DNA from: Pusillibacter faecalis
GTDB taxonomy: Bacteria > Bacillota > Clostridia > Oscillospirales > Oscillospiraceae
Direction: 5' to 3'
DNA length: 64,000 nucleotides
NCBI RefSeq assembly: GCF_018408705.1
Contig: NZ_AP023420.1
Coordinates: forward strand, 620,001-684,000
Shown in pieces: positions 51,370 to 58,930 of this stretch. Within the stretch, counting starts at the first letter, position 1. Every line of letters starts with the position of its first letter. The notes below the pieces were generated by a model that worked only from the letters and a program-made list of their open reading frames with translations, was not told the DNA's origin and searched no databases. The translations under genes and the position numbers were made by a program.

Positions 51370-51560
51370 TAAAATCGCGGGACACGCAGACGTCTGCCAG
51401 GGACTGCTCTCGTGTAGCTCATCATAGTGAGATGCGTTTCGTATTTGGGAAATTTGCTGAGATGGCGCTTTCCTTCAAAGCTCTCGACTCCGAACGATGC
51501 AAGAATTTGGTTCTGTGTTTCCCTGAGCTAACTAGCCCATTGGACTCACTCCCTTCCTGT
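51370..51560 (-). ncRNA. candidate structured non-coding RNA, 6S-like rod
   Basis: A near-consensus promoter at 51567-51595 drives the minus strand through about 330 bases with no acceptable protein frame and ends in a terminator at 51221-51261. The first 190 bases fold as one nested rod: 51550-51553 with 51379-51382, 51541-51543 with 51397-51399, 51536-51538 with 51400-51402, 51524-51530 with 51415-51421, 51518-51523 with 51447-51452, 51482-51485 with 51459-51462 and the tip 51477-51481 with 51467-51471. A 190-base rod with an internal bulge is the shape of 6S RNA, the RNA polymerase regulator. The family is not proved; the exact 3' end is uncertain (near 51370 or at the terminator). Confidence 0.55.
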
Positions 51561-51566
51561 GTCTAT

Positions 51567-51595
51567 AACATACAACATTTCCTCCTATTTGTCAA
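51567..51595 (-). promoter_or_regulatory. promoter of the candidate RNA gene
   Basis: Minus-strand TTGACA (51595-51590) and TATGTT (51572-51567), 17-bp spacing, in an AT-rich patch. Confidence 0.75.
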
Positions 51596-51838
51596 TGGTA
51601 TTTGTCTATTTTTTATATTTTAAACAAAAAATCCAAGGTTGGAAGAGCAATTCGCACAACAGCGCTTCGGACACAGCCCCCTGTCCTGTCGGAATAGATA
51701 ATACTCTGAGCTGTGTTTTATTTTGTTGGCATTCCAACATACTTTCCATTGCAATTTTGTCATACTGGGTGCAGTCAAAGAGACCACTCTATGAAAAACC
51801 GCAAAAAAACGATTGAAAATCGAAAAAGGAGATACACT

Positions 51839-52537
51839 ATGGTACGGAGAATCATTGAAATTGATCAGGAGAAGTGCAATGGCTGTGGTGCCTGTGCCGC
51901 AGCCTGTCATGAGGGTGCCATCGGCATGATAAACGGCAAGGCAGCCTTGCTGCGGGACGATTACTGCGACGGCCTGGGTGACTGCCTGCCCACCTGTCCC
52001 ACTGGCGCCATTTCTTTTGTTGAACGGGAGGCCGCCGCTTATGATGAGGCAGCTGTGCTGGCCAACAAATCCTCTGCTGCCGGCAAACAGGCTGCCGGCT
52101 GTCCTGGCAGCGCGGCCATGCGCTTTGCCTCCGCCTCTCCGGCAGCTCCTGCCGCGCCAGCCGGAGTACCGGTTTCCCGCCTGGGCCAATGGCCCATCCA
52201 GATCAAACTGCTGCCGGTGGAGGCCCCCTTCTACGCCGGCGCCAAGGTGCTGATCGCGGCAGACTGCACGGCCTTCTCCCGGGCGGATTTCCATGATCGT
52301 TTCATGCGGGGACGGATCACGATGATCGGCTGTCCTAAGCTGGACGAGGGCGACTACGCTGAAAAACTCACGGAGATCCTGCGCCGGAACGATATCAAGG
52401 AGGTTACTATTGTCCGTATGGAGGTTCCCTGCTGCGGCGGACTTCAGCGAGCAGCGGAAACCGCTCTGCGGCAAAGCGGCAAGTTCATCCCCTGGCAGGT
52501 GGTGACACTGGGCCGGGATGGAAATATATTGGACTAA
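51839..52537 (+). CDS. 4Fe-4S dicluster ferredoxin-type protein with extra C-terminal domain
   Basis: The start ATG 51839 has AAAGGAG before it. The 232-residue protein opens with a two-cluster ferredoxin: CNGCGACAAACHEGAI near residues 12-27 and CDGLGDCLPTCPTGAI near 45-60. An Ala/Pro-rich linker follows (about 90-120), then a domain of about 110 residues with VLIAADCTAFSRADFHDRF, IGCPKLDEGDYAEKL and VPCCGGLQRAA, which may hold another metal or cluster site. It likely carries electrons in anaerobic metabolism. A symmetric TGTTGG/CCAACA lies upstream (51724-51739). The small ferredoxin gene follows 18 bp later. Confidence 0.85.
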   Translation: MVRRIIEIDQEKCNGCGACAAACHEGAIGMINGKAALLRDDYCDGLGDCLPTCPTGAISFVEREAAAYDEAAVLANKSSAAGKQAAGCPGSAAMRFASASPAAPAAPAGVPVSRLGQWPIQIKLLPVEAPFYAGAKVLIAADCTAFSRADFHDRFMRGRITMIGCPKLDEGDYAEKLTEILRRNDIKEVTIVRMEVPCCGGLQRAAETALRQSGKFIPWQVVTLGRDGNILD

Positions 52538-52555
52538 ACATGGGAGGAATCCACA

Positions 52556-52738
52556 ATGACTGCAACAGTGAACGAAAACTGCATCAGCTGCGGCCTGTGC
52601 GCCGGTACCTGTCCGGAGGTCTTTCATATGGGTGAGGACGGCTTTGCCCATGGCAGCGAATTTGGCAGCGAGCTACTGGATGTAGCGCAGCAGGCCCGAG
52701 ATGGCTGTCCCGTCAGTGCCATCAGTATTGAGGAATAA
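52556..52738 (+). CDS. small ferredoxin
   Basis: A 60-residue ferredoxin of the single-cluster type: CISCGLCAGTCPEVF near residues 9-23 gives three cysteines plus one, and the last ligand is in DGCPVSAI near 49. The acidic body (HMGEDGFAHGSEF) is normal for electron carriers. GGGAGG precedes the ATG. Cotranscribed with the larger ferredoxin protein. Confidence 0.92.
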   Translation: MTATVNENCISCGLCAGTCPEVFHMGEDGFAHGSEFGSELLDVAQQARDGCPVSAISIEE

Positions 52739-52779
52739 GCGGCCCGGATATCCATCCGCCCTTTTTCCTCAATCTCGGC

Positions 52780-52818
52780 AAAAAGAGGCCGGAGCGAATC
52801 TCGCTCCGGCCTCTTTTT
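52780..52818. terminator. bidirectional terminator between ferredoxin and spore gene
   Basis: Perfect 18-bp stem (52780-52797 with 52801-52818, loop ATC), A-run before and T-run after. It ends the ferredoxin operon on plus and the SpoVAF-like gene on minus. Confidence 0.93.
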
Positions 52819-54236
52819 CATGTGTTGTCCCGGCCGATCGGCTCCCGGGCAATCAACCTCCATAGAGCCTTGCCGTTGAACGGGATCAGAGGATAGAGAT
52901 ATCCCTTCCCCACCAGCGGTTTTGTGGTAGCCAACAGCACCAGGATACCAAGGCATCCAAGTACAAATCCCCAGACATCAAACAGCGCTGTAATCAGCAG
53001 CAGCACTACCCGCAGCAACTTAAAGGCATAGCCCATCTCATAGCTTGGCTGCGCGAAGCTGGCAACAGACACAAACGCCATATACACCAGTACTTCCGGC
53101 CCCAGCCATCCGGCCTGAACAGCAAAATCTCCCAAGATCAGCGCGCCCAGCATGGAGAAGGAGTTTGAGAGCGAATCCGGCGTATTCAAAGACGCCAGCT
53201 TCAGCACATCAATCAAGAATTCCACCACCAGCAGCTGCCACAAAAGCCCCAGAGATGCCGGTTCCGGTGAAGAGAGGAAGTCCAGCCACTCTGGGAGCCG
53301 TCCCGGCTCGCTGACCATCAGATACCAGGCCGGCGTGATGAACATGGAGATCAAAAATACGATGATCCGCAGAATACGAAGGTACGTTCCAACCAGCGGC
53401 GGAAAGTAAAATTCATTGGCCTCCTGAGTAAAGTCAAAAAAGGTCGTGGGCAAAATCATTACCGAGGGGGAGTTGTCCACCATCAGGACAATATTTCCCT
53501 CCAAAATGCTGGCGGCGGCACTGTCCGGCCGCTCGGTGTAGCGAACCTTGGGGAAGGGATTGTACCACTGCTTGGGGCGAATCGCCTCTGCCACACTCTC
53601 CTGGGCCATGGTCAGGGAATTCACATCAATCCGCTTGAGTTTCTCCCGCAGCTCTGCCAGCAGCTTTTGATCCACCTTGTCGTCCAGATAACACAGCACC
53701 GCATCGGTGTGGGATCGGCTGCCCAGCTGGTGTCCCTCCATCGTCAGGTGGGGGTCCCGGATGCGGCGGCGCAGCAAAGCCATATTGGGCACCACCGCTT
53801 CCACAAATCCGTCATGAGAACCACGAAGCACCTTGCCGTCCGGGGGTTCTCCTACACTTCGCGCCGGGTACTCCTTGGCATCCATCAGCGCGCCACCGGC
53901 CAAGCCCTCCATCAGCAGCAGAGATTTTCCCAGCAGAACGGAGGTTACAATCTCACTCGCGTCAAAGCTGACGTTGGTTTCGGAGAAGGTGATGAAGCGG
54001 TCTGCAAACTCCTGCATCTGCGTTAAATCCTTCACCTGTTCCGGCATCAGCTGCAGCCAGAAAGCCCCCATTCTCTCCAGCGTTCCATCCATACCATAGC
54101 CGTCAATGACCCATAGGCGAGCCCGGCGGTTCCCGATGATATAGTCTCTGCTGACAATATCACTGCTGCGGCCCACCCCTAGCGTCTCGTTAAACCAGTC
54201 TACATTTTCTTTGTAGCTGTTTGTGAGTTGTTCCAT
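52818..54236 (-). CDS. spore germination protein, GerA/SpoVAF family
   Basis: A 472-residue GerA-family protein. The N-terminal half is soluble (DWFNETLGVGRSSDIVSRDYII near residue 13, LGKSLLLMEGLAGGALMDAKEYP near 104, EGNIVLMVDNSPSVMILPTTFFDF near 243, shortened here), the second half has about five transmembrane segments (from 278 on). NTPDSLSNSFSMLGALILGDFAV is a conserved stretch. No GerAB or GerAC genes follow, so SpoVAF is the more likely type. A SigG-like promoter (54260-54290) fits forespore expression. GGAGGTGG precedes the ATG. Confidence 0.9.
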   Translation of the reverse strand: MEQLTNSYKENVDWFNETLGVGRSSDIVSRDYIIGNRRARLWVIDGYGMDGTLERMGAFWLQLMPEQVKDLTQMQEFADRFITFSETNVSFDASEIVTSVLLGKSLLLMEGLAGGALMDAKEYPARSVGEPPDGKVLRGSHDGFVEAVVPNMALLRRRIRDPHLTMEGHQLGSRSHTDAVLCYLDDKVDQKLLAELREKLKRIDVNSLTMAQESVAEAIRPKQWYNPFPKVRYTERPDSAAASILEGNIVLMVDNSPSVMILPTTFFDFTQEANEFYFPPLVGTYLRILRIIVFLISMFITPAWYLMVSEPGRLPEWLDFLSSPEPASLGLLWQLLVVEFLIDVLKLASLNTPDSLSNSFSMLGALILGDFAVQAGWLGPEVLVYMAFVSVASFAQPSYEMGYAFKLLRVVLLLITALFDVWGFVLGCLGILVLLATTKPLVGKGYLYPLIPFNGKALWRLIAREPIGRDNT

Positions 54237-54241
54237 ATGCC

Positions 54242-54290
54242 ACCTCCGATAATCGGAGGTAGTATGTGCCAGAAAGAGGGGCCTTTATAC
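54242..54290 (-). promoter_or_regulatory. SigG-like promoter and dyad over the ribosome site
   Basis: Minus-strand GTATAA (54290-54285) and CATACTA (54266-54260), 18-bp spacing, match the forespore SigG pattern. The ribosome site lies in a perfect 8-bp dyad ACCTCCGA/TCGGAGGT (54242-54249 with 54253-54260). The predicted start site falls inside the dyad, so most transcripts would lack one arm; the dyad may be an operator or may matter for longer read-through RNA. Confidence 0.65.
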
Positions 54291-54345
54291 GCCGATTCCC
54301 TTCCCACTTTTGAAAGCGAACCGGAAGGTCCACGGGGTTTTCAGA

Positions 54346-56148
54346 TTATTGATAATAGACTCCCAGCACACGCTCATGGGGCTCAGTGAATTCTCCCAAT
54401 TGAATATCCACGCCGATCTCAAAGGCCCGGTCCCAGGGGAAGCGGTAGTTTTTCAGGGCAATGCCGCCCCAGCCCCGCTCGGCATAGTTAGGGGGCAGAT
54501 CCGAGATGAAGTTGCTTCGCTCCAGATTCCGGATCACCGGTGCTGTGGCCGCCGCCATGCCGCTCTCCAGCCGGCCCAGGATGGCCTCTCGGTCGATGTT
54601 CGGCAGCCAGAAGTTATTGGGGTCCCCGCCCAGGTCGTTTCGGATGTAGGCCAGCAGATCCTCACGAACGATATGCTTGTAGCAAAAGTCCTTGAGAATG
54701 CTGTCCGCCACCGTCCGCAGGAAGGCCCGCTCCGTGGCCTCTGTCTGCTCTCCGCTCCGCAAAAAGGCATACCGGGCCACGCCGTGGCTCAATGCCGTGC
54801 CGGTGACAATGGCCATATCCAGGAAGCCGGCGTAGCTGACGAGCCAGCCCAGCTGGACCTCCTTGGTCAGCATTTCATGGAACATGGTCCCGTAACTGCC
54901 GTTGCTGGCATCGATTAGAATGGTGGGAATCCCACTCTCCTGCTTGTTTTTGAGAAACTCCACCAACTCCCGGCAATAGGTCTCCGCCTGTTCCGGGTCC
55001 GCCGGCTGGGTCAGCACGAGTACCAGCAAATCGGCATACAAGATCACATCCTCTTCCTTCAGTCCAAAGAAAGCAAGGTGCTCCTCCATAATAGTCTCCA
55101 GGGACTGGTAGTCGTAGTCACAGGCGGGCCGGTCCTCCGTACCGCCGAAATAGGAGACAGACACGTTAGCCCCCTCCCAGCCGCTTTCCTCCAGATAGAG
55201 CTTGGCCACCGCCTTGAAGGCCAGGTCATCCACGCCGGAGAGGAGAGCGTCCCCTTCCCGCAGCAAAGAGCGCAGGTAAGCGATCTCGTTTTTCTGGATG
55301 CTGTTCTCCTCAGAGGAGTCGTCAATGCCGATCAACACATGGATGTTCTCCGCCTTCAGTCCTGTCACCATCTCCATCATCGTATGGGAGAGCTCCAGCT
55401 TCCGCCCTCTGGCGGCCAAGTACTCCCCTGCCTCCGCCTCCGTCAGGCCATAGACAGCCAGATCCAGTGTCTCTCCGTCCGCGCCCAGGCGGTAGCTCTC
55501 CTCCACGGTACCCAGGACCAACGCCTCTCCGGCCAGCTCCGGCCGGGGCTGGGCGCCGTAGGAACGCAGGGCGTTGTAGTCCTCCAGCGTACCGCCCTGG
55601 TAGCCTACCGTGGGAGCCAGGCGCATGACGCTCTCCAACAGCCAAACCTGATTATCCGCATCCTCGGCCAATGTGGAAAGCAAAAGACCCATCAGCTCGT
55701 ACTCCGAGTATGTCTCGGCCATCTCGCCCCCCTCGGCTCCCGGCAGGGAGATGTCCTCGTGGTTGTACATCGCCCGGGAGTTCACCAGCCCCCCCGAAAG
55801 GAGCTGGTCCATGGAGAGCACATAGCGGTCACACCCCGCCGCCTCCCGGTCCAGCACCCACCGGAAGAGTTCCCCCCGATCCCCAGACTGAGTGCCGTTT
55901 TCATTACAGGGCTGACCGTCCAGCGCCGTCCGGTAGTCATCTCTCTCCGGCATACTCAGGGTATAACCCAGGGACTCCGCCAGATATACTACCCGCTCCA
56001 CATTGTCTGGTCGGTCGTCCAGGGGCACATAGGCGATCTCCGTCCCGTCCGTCTGGGCCACCTCGTTGTCCCAGGGCTCCGTCCGCACCGGGCCGCAGCC
56101 GCTCAGCATCAGGCAGGCCATGGCCAATGCCAACACTCGTCTCATCAT
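54346..56148 (-). CDS. DUF4127 family lipoprotein
   Basis: A 600-residue secreted protein. The start ATG 56148 (MMRRVLALAMACLMLSGC) has AGGAG seven bases before it; the lipobox is LSGC. The mature part is DUF4127: IAYVPLDDRPDNVERVVYLAESLG near residue 38 (shortened), DRYVLSMDQLLSGGLVNSR near 103, and VLIGIDDSSEENSIQKNEIAYL near 265. The domain is found in clostridia and bacilli and has no known function. Neighbour spore gene may be chance. A small 120-bp gap separates the gene from ybaB. Confidence 0.88.
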   Translation of the reverse strand: MMRRVLALAMACLMLSGCGPVRTEPWDNEVAQTDGTEIAYVPLDDRPDNVERVVYLAESLGYTLSMPERDDYRTALDGQPCNENGTQSGDRGELFRWVLDREAAGCDRYVLSMDQLLSGGLVNSRAMYNHEDISLPGAEGGEMAETYSEYELMGLLLSTLAEDADNQVWLLESVMRLAPTVGYQGGTLEDYNALRSYGAQPRPELAGEALVLGTVEESYRLGADGETLDLAVYGLTEAEAGEYLAARGRKLELSHTMMEMVTGLKAENIHVLIGIDDSSEENSIQKNEIAYLRSLLREGDALLSGVDDLAFKAVAKLYLEESGWEGANVSVSYFGGTEDRPACDYDYQSLETIMEEHLAFFGLKEEDVILYADLLVLVLTQPADPEQAETYCRELVEFLKNKQESGIPTILIDASNGSYGTMFHEMLTKEVQLGWLVSYAGFLDMAIVTGTALSHGVARYAFLRSGEQTEATERAFLRTVADSILKDFCYKHIVREDLLAYIRNDLGGDPNNFWLPNIDREAILGRLESGMAAATAPVIRNLERSNFISDLPPNYAERGWGGIALKNYRFPWDRAFEIGVDIQLGEFTEPHERVLGVYYQ

Positions 56149-56357
56149 GTGCGTTCTCCTCATTTTCAAAAGAGCGGAGCCCATGGCCCCGCTCCCTTTC
56201 TCTTTTTCACTGCAAGCGCATGATTCCATTCGAAAGAGCAGCCCAGATCACACAGTTCTCTGGTTTGTGCCCATCAGGGTTCCCACCCATCCCGCCTCAA
56301 GTGCGTCCACCGTTCTGCGGGCCGGGGAGAGCCAGGGAATCTGCGCTCTCCTTCATA

Positions 56358-56720
56358 TCAGAGGCCAAATGCCCCCAGGTTCAGTCCGCCCGTGACGCTG
56401 TTCATGCTCTGATCCATAGCCTCGCCGGCCTGCCGCAGCGCCTCGTTAACAGCGGACACCACCAGATCCTGCAGCATCTCCACGTCCTCGGGGTCCACGG
56501 CCTCCGGCTTGATCGTCACAGCCAGAACTTCCTTCTTGCCGTTTACCCGGGCCTCTACCACGCCGCCGCCCACACTGGCAGTAAACTCCGTGGCCTCAAC
56601 CGCCTCCTGGGCGGCGTTCATCTGCTCCTGAACCTCAGCAATTTTCTGCTGCAGCTCCGCCTGGCGCTGAGCACCAGACACCTTGCCGTTGGTAAATCCC
56701 CGGCGTGCACTGTAACCCAT
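56358..56720 (-). CDS. YbaB/EbfC family nucleoid-associated protein
   Basis: A 120-residue DNA-binding protein of the YbaB family: helical RQAELQQKIAEVQEQMNAAQ at residues 19-38, beta core VGGGVVEARVNGKKEVLAVTI and EDVEMLQDLVVSAVNEAL. It follows dnaX as in most bacteria (dnaX-ybaB-recR). The N-terminus (MGYSARRGFTNGKVSGA) lacks the glycine/methionine-rich start typical of the family; the start is firm because AAAGGAG precedes it. recR is not seen next to it. Confidence 0.92.
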   Translation of the reverse strand: MGYSARRGFTNGKVSGAQRQAELQQKIAEVQEQMNAAQEAVEATEFTASVGGGVVEARVNGKKEVLAVTIKPEAVDPEDVEMLQDLVVSAVNEALRQAGEAMDQSMNSVTGGLNLGAFGL

Positions 56721-56734
56721 GTTGATAAGCTCCT

Positions 56735-58399
56735 TTACTTAATTTCAATGTTGTCAAATTGACTGCCAAACTTCAGCAGGTTCTGTAGATTCTCCTGAGG
56801 AGATGCCTGAGGCGGTGGACCGATATGGAACACCAGCCGCACCGCTGTCCCAGCGGCAGTGGCAGCCTCCTCCAACAAGACGTTTTTCACCCGGTCATTG
56901 TCCAGGCGGCCCTTGGTGATCTCATCAGGGGCATAAAGTGTCAGCTGGTCGCCCTCCAGCACGCCGGTACACATGTCCAGAAATACCCGGTACATGGGCG
57001 GCAGCCGGCCCTTGCAGCTCTCCGCCAAGGCCCGCCACCAGCCGCTGCCCACGACAGTATTGGTGGCTGACGGTTCCTTTGGCTGTTCCGGTACGCTCAG
57101 CACTTGCTCTTCCGGCTCCTCTGGCCGCGACATATCCGCTTGTGTCAGCGCATCCGGCTGTGGGGCAGGTGTTTCCTCCCAAGGAGGTGCGTCTTTTGCT
57201 GTCAACCGAGTCGGTTCCTCTGTTCCGGGAGCTCGTCCCTTTGCCAGCACCTGTCCCCGCTCCACCGCGGCTTCCAGCCGCTGAATCCGGCTGACAAGCG
57301 CGGTCACGTCACCCGAGAGACTCTCGTCACACAGCCGCAGCAGACACAGCTCTGCATCCGTGCGGCGATTTGTGCTGTAATAGAGGTCTGCCGTCGCTTT
57401 TTGCAGTGTCGTCGCCAGATAGAGAAGACGGCCCGTGGGAATCTCTCCGCCCAGCCGGTCCAATGTGGCCGAGTCATACCCACCGGACAAAAGTGCGGCC
57501 CCACCTTCCGGGGCTGTTCTGCGCAGCAACATATCCCGCACCAGCACAGATAACTCTCCCAGAACCGCGCCCACGTCCTTGCCGCTCTGGTAGAGTCGGT
57601 CCAGCAATAGCAGCGCCGCCTGAGCGTCCCGCCGCAGGATATTCTCCAGGAGCTGCGCAGTCTGCAGATTTCCCGCAAGACCCAGCACCTCCATCACGGC
57701 GGCACTGTCCACCAGGCCCCCGGATGCGGCGCACTGGTCCAGAAGGCTCAGTGCATCCCGCAGCGCACCGTCCGCCAGCCGCGCCAACATCTCTGCGCCG
57801 TCCGCCGTCAGTTCAATGTTCTCCTGTTCCGCAACATAGTTCAGGCGCTCTGCAATCGCCTCCGGTGTAATGCGCTTAAAGGAGTAGCGCTGGCACCTGG
57901 ATAAAATGGTGGCAGGTACCTTATGCAGCTCTGTCGTGGCCAGGATAAACATGAGGTGCTCTGGCGGCTCTTCCAGAATCTTCAGCAAAGCGTTAAACGC
58001 CGCCGTGGAGAGCATGTGGACCTCGTCTACAATATAAACCCGCTTTTTTACATGGGCCGGAGAGTAAATTGCCTCGTCCCGCAACGCCCGAACCTGGTCC
58101 ACGCCGTTGTTAGAGGCGGCGTCCAGCTCCAGCACATCCAAAAAGCTCCCGCTCTCAATCCCGACGCAGGAAGGACATACGCCGCAGGGGTCTCCGTCCA
58201 TCGGATGCTCACAGTTGACTGCCTTCGCCAGAATTTTGGCACAGGTAGTTTTACCGGTTCCCCGGGTACCCGTAAAGAGATAGGCGTGGGAGGTCCGATC
58301 CTCGGCCACTTGGCGACGCAGGGTCTCCGTAATATGGGATTGTCCGACCACATCGGCAAAAACCTTGGGCCTCCATTTCCGATAAAGCGCCTGATACAT
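56735..58399 (-). CDS. dnaX: DNA polymerase III subunit gamma/tau
   Basis: The clamp-loader ATPase. The 554-residue protein has MYQALYRKWRPKVFADVVGQ at its start, Walker A in TGTRGTGKTTCAKIL near residue 44, a four-Cys zinc site (CEHPMDGDPCGVCPSC near 60), DEVHMLS near 122, the sensor TTELHKVPATILSRCQRY near 155 and a C-terminal region that links to the polymerase. AGGGAAC precedes ATG 58399. It follows the SRP RNA gene, as in B. subtilis. An internal frameshift giving a short gamma form is not evident. Confidence 0.96.
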   Translation of the reverse strand: MYQALYRKWRPKVFADVVGQSHITETLRRQVAEDRTSHAYLFTGTRGTGKTTCAKILAKAVNCEHPMDGDPCGVCPSCVGIESGSFLDVLELDAASNNGVDQVRALRDEAIYSPAHVKKRVYIVDEVHMLSTAAFNALLKILEEPPEHLMFILATTELHKVPATILSRCQRYSFKRITPEAIAERLNYVAEQENIELTADGAEMLARLADGALRDALSLLDQCAASGGLVDSAAVMEVLGLAGNLQTAQLLENILRRDAQAALLLLDRLYQSGKDVGAVLGELSVLVRDMLLRRTAPEGGAALLSGGYDSATLDRLGGEIPTGRLLYLATTLQKATADLYYSTNRRTDAELCLLRLCDESLSGDVTALVSRIQRLEAAVERGQVLAKGRAPGTEEPTRLTAKDAPPWEETPAPQPDALTQADMSRPEEPEEQVLSVPEQPKEPSATNTVVGSGWWRALAESCKGRLPPMYRVFLDMCTGVLEGDQLTLYAPDEITKGRLDNDRVKNVLLEEAATAAGTAVRLVFHIGPPPQASPQENLQNLLKFGSQFDNIEIK

Positions 58400-58427
58400 G
58401 GAGTTCCCTCCCCCGAAACAAAATAAA

Positions 58428-58563
58428 TCCTCTGCATGAAGCTGCGGAGCCGGCACCCTCGCGGCACATGGAACGTCCCGCTTAATGCTGCTCGGTTCCC
58501 CGCCTGACATGATTCGCGGGCATCCATTGCGCGAGACCGGCTCCGCAGCTTCATGCAGAGGAG
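58428..58563 (-). ncRNA. ffs: signal recognition particle RNA (small SRP RNA)
   Basis: The minus strand shows a long helix of 25 perfect base pairs (58561-58537 with 58453-58429) enclosing the SRP domain: GTCAGGC, the GGAA-type tip GGGGAACC and GAGCAGC, exactly the helix 8 motif bound by Ffh. About 135 bases, longer than E. coli 4.5S. It lies just before dnaX, as in other Firmicutes, and has a clear promoter and a T-rich end. With Ffh it targets nascent membrane proteins. Confidence 0.93.
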
Positions 58564-58575
58564 CTGTACTTTTGT

Positions 58576-58604
58576 ATTTTACTATATCTCTCCCGACTTG
58601 GCAA
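58576..58604 (-). promoter_or_regulatory. SRP RNA promoter
   Basis: Minus-strand TTGCCA (58604-58599) and TAAAAT (58581-58576), 17-bp spacing; start near 58569. Confidence 0.8.
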
Positions 58605-58634
58605 CTGAAATTTTTTATTTTTAAAAAATCACAC

Positions 58635-58662
58635 TTTACAATCCCAAAAAATATGGTATAAT
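58635..58662 (+). promoter_or_regulatory. tRNA-Ala promoter
   Basis: TTTACA (58635-58640) and consensus TATAAT (58657-58662), 16-bp spacing. It is divergent from the SRP RNA promoter. Confidence 0.75.
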
Positions 58663-58736
58663 ATCACTTGTTCGCCAGCAGGATCTTCATTCTAGCTGTC
58701 ATCCCAATCAGCAAAATCAATGATATCCGTCAATAT

Positions 58737-58812
58737 GGGCTCGTAGCTCAGCTGGGAGAGCGCTGCGTTCGCATCGCAGAGGTCGAGGGTTCGATCCCCT
58801 TCGAGTCCACCA
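58737..58812 (+). tRNA. tRNA-Ala (CGC anticodon)
   Basis: A complete cloverleaf of 76 bases. Acceptor GGGCTCG pairs with CGAGTCC (one G-T), the D arm has GCTCAGCTGGGAGAGC, the anticodon stem CTGCG/CGCAG holds the loop TTCGCAT with anticodon CGC (codon GCG), and the T arm reads GAGGGTTCGATCCCCTTC. The 3' CCA is encoded. A terminator follows. It is the last normal chromosomal gene before the IS and island, so it may be an integration site. Confidence 0.97.
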
Positions 58813-58820
58813 AAATGAAT

Positions 58821-58861
58821 GAACCCCGCTTTTCGAGCATTTTTATCGAAAAGCGGGGTTC
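58821..58861 (+). terminator. hairpin after tRNA-Ala
   Basis: Perfect 16-bp stem (58821-58836 with 58846-58861). Little T-run follows, so the next hairpin probably does the terminating. Confidence 0.6.
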
Positions 58862-58871
58862 TCCGTTGTAA

Positions 58872-58902
58872 AAAGCCTTGACATATCAAGGCTTTCGTTT
58901 TT
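58872..58902 (+). terminator. terminator of the tRNA-Ala transcript
   Basis: 10-bp stem AAAGCCTTGA/TCAAGGCTTT (58872-58881 with 58886-58895), then CGTTTTT. Confidence 0.85.
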
Positions 58903-58930
58903 ATATAGATTTCTGATATGAATCAAAACT

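Noticed and set aside
58789..58812. tRNA-Ala 3' end as an attachment site with a second copy inside the island.
   Set aside because: I found no second copy of the tRNA end up to the window edge; the other boundary may lie beyond 64 kb.
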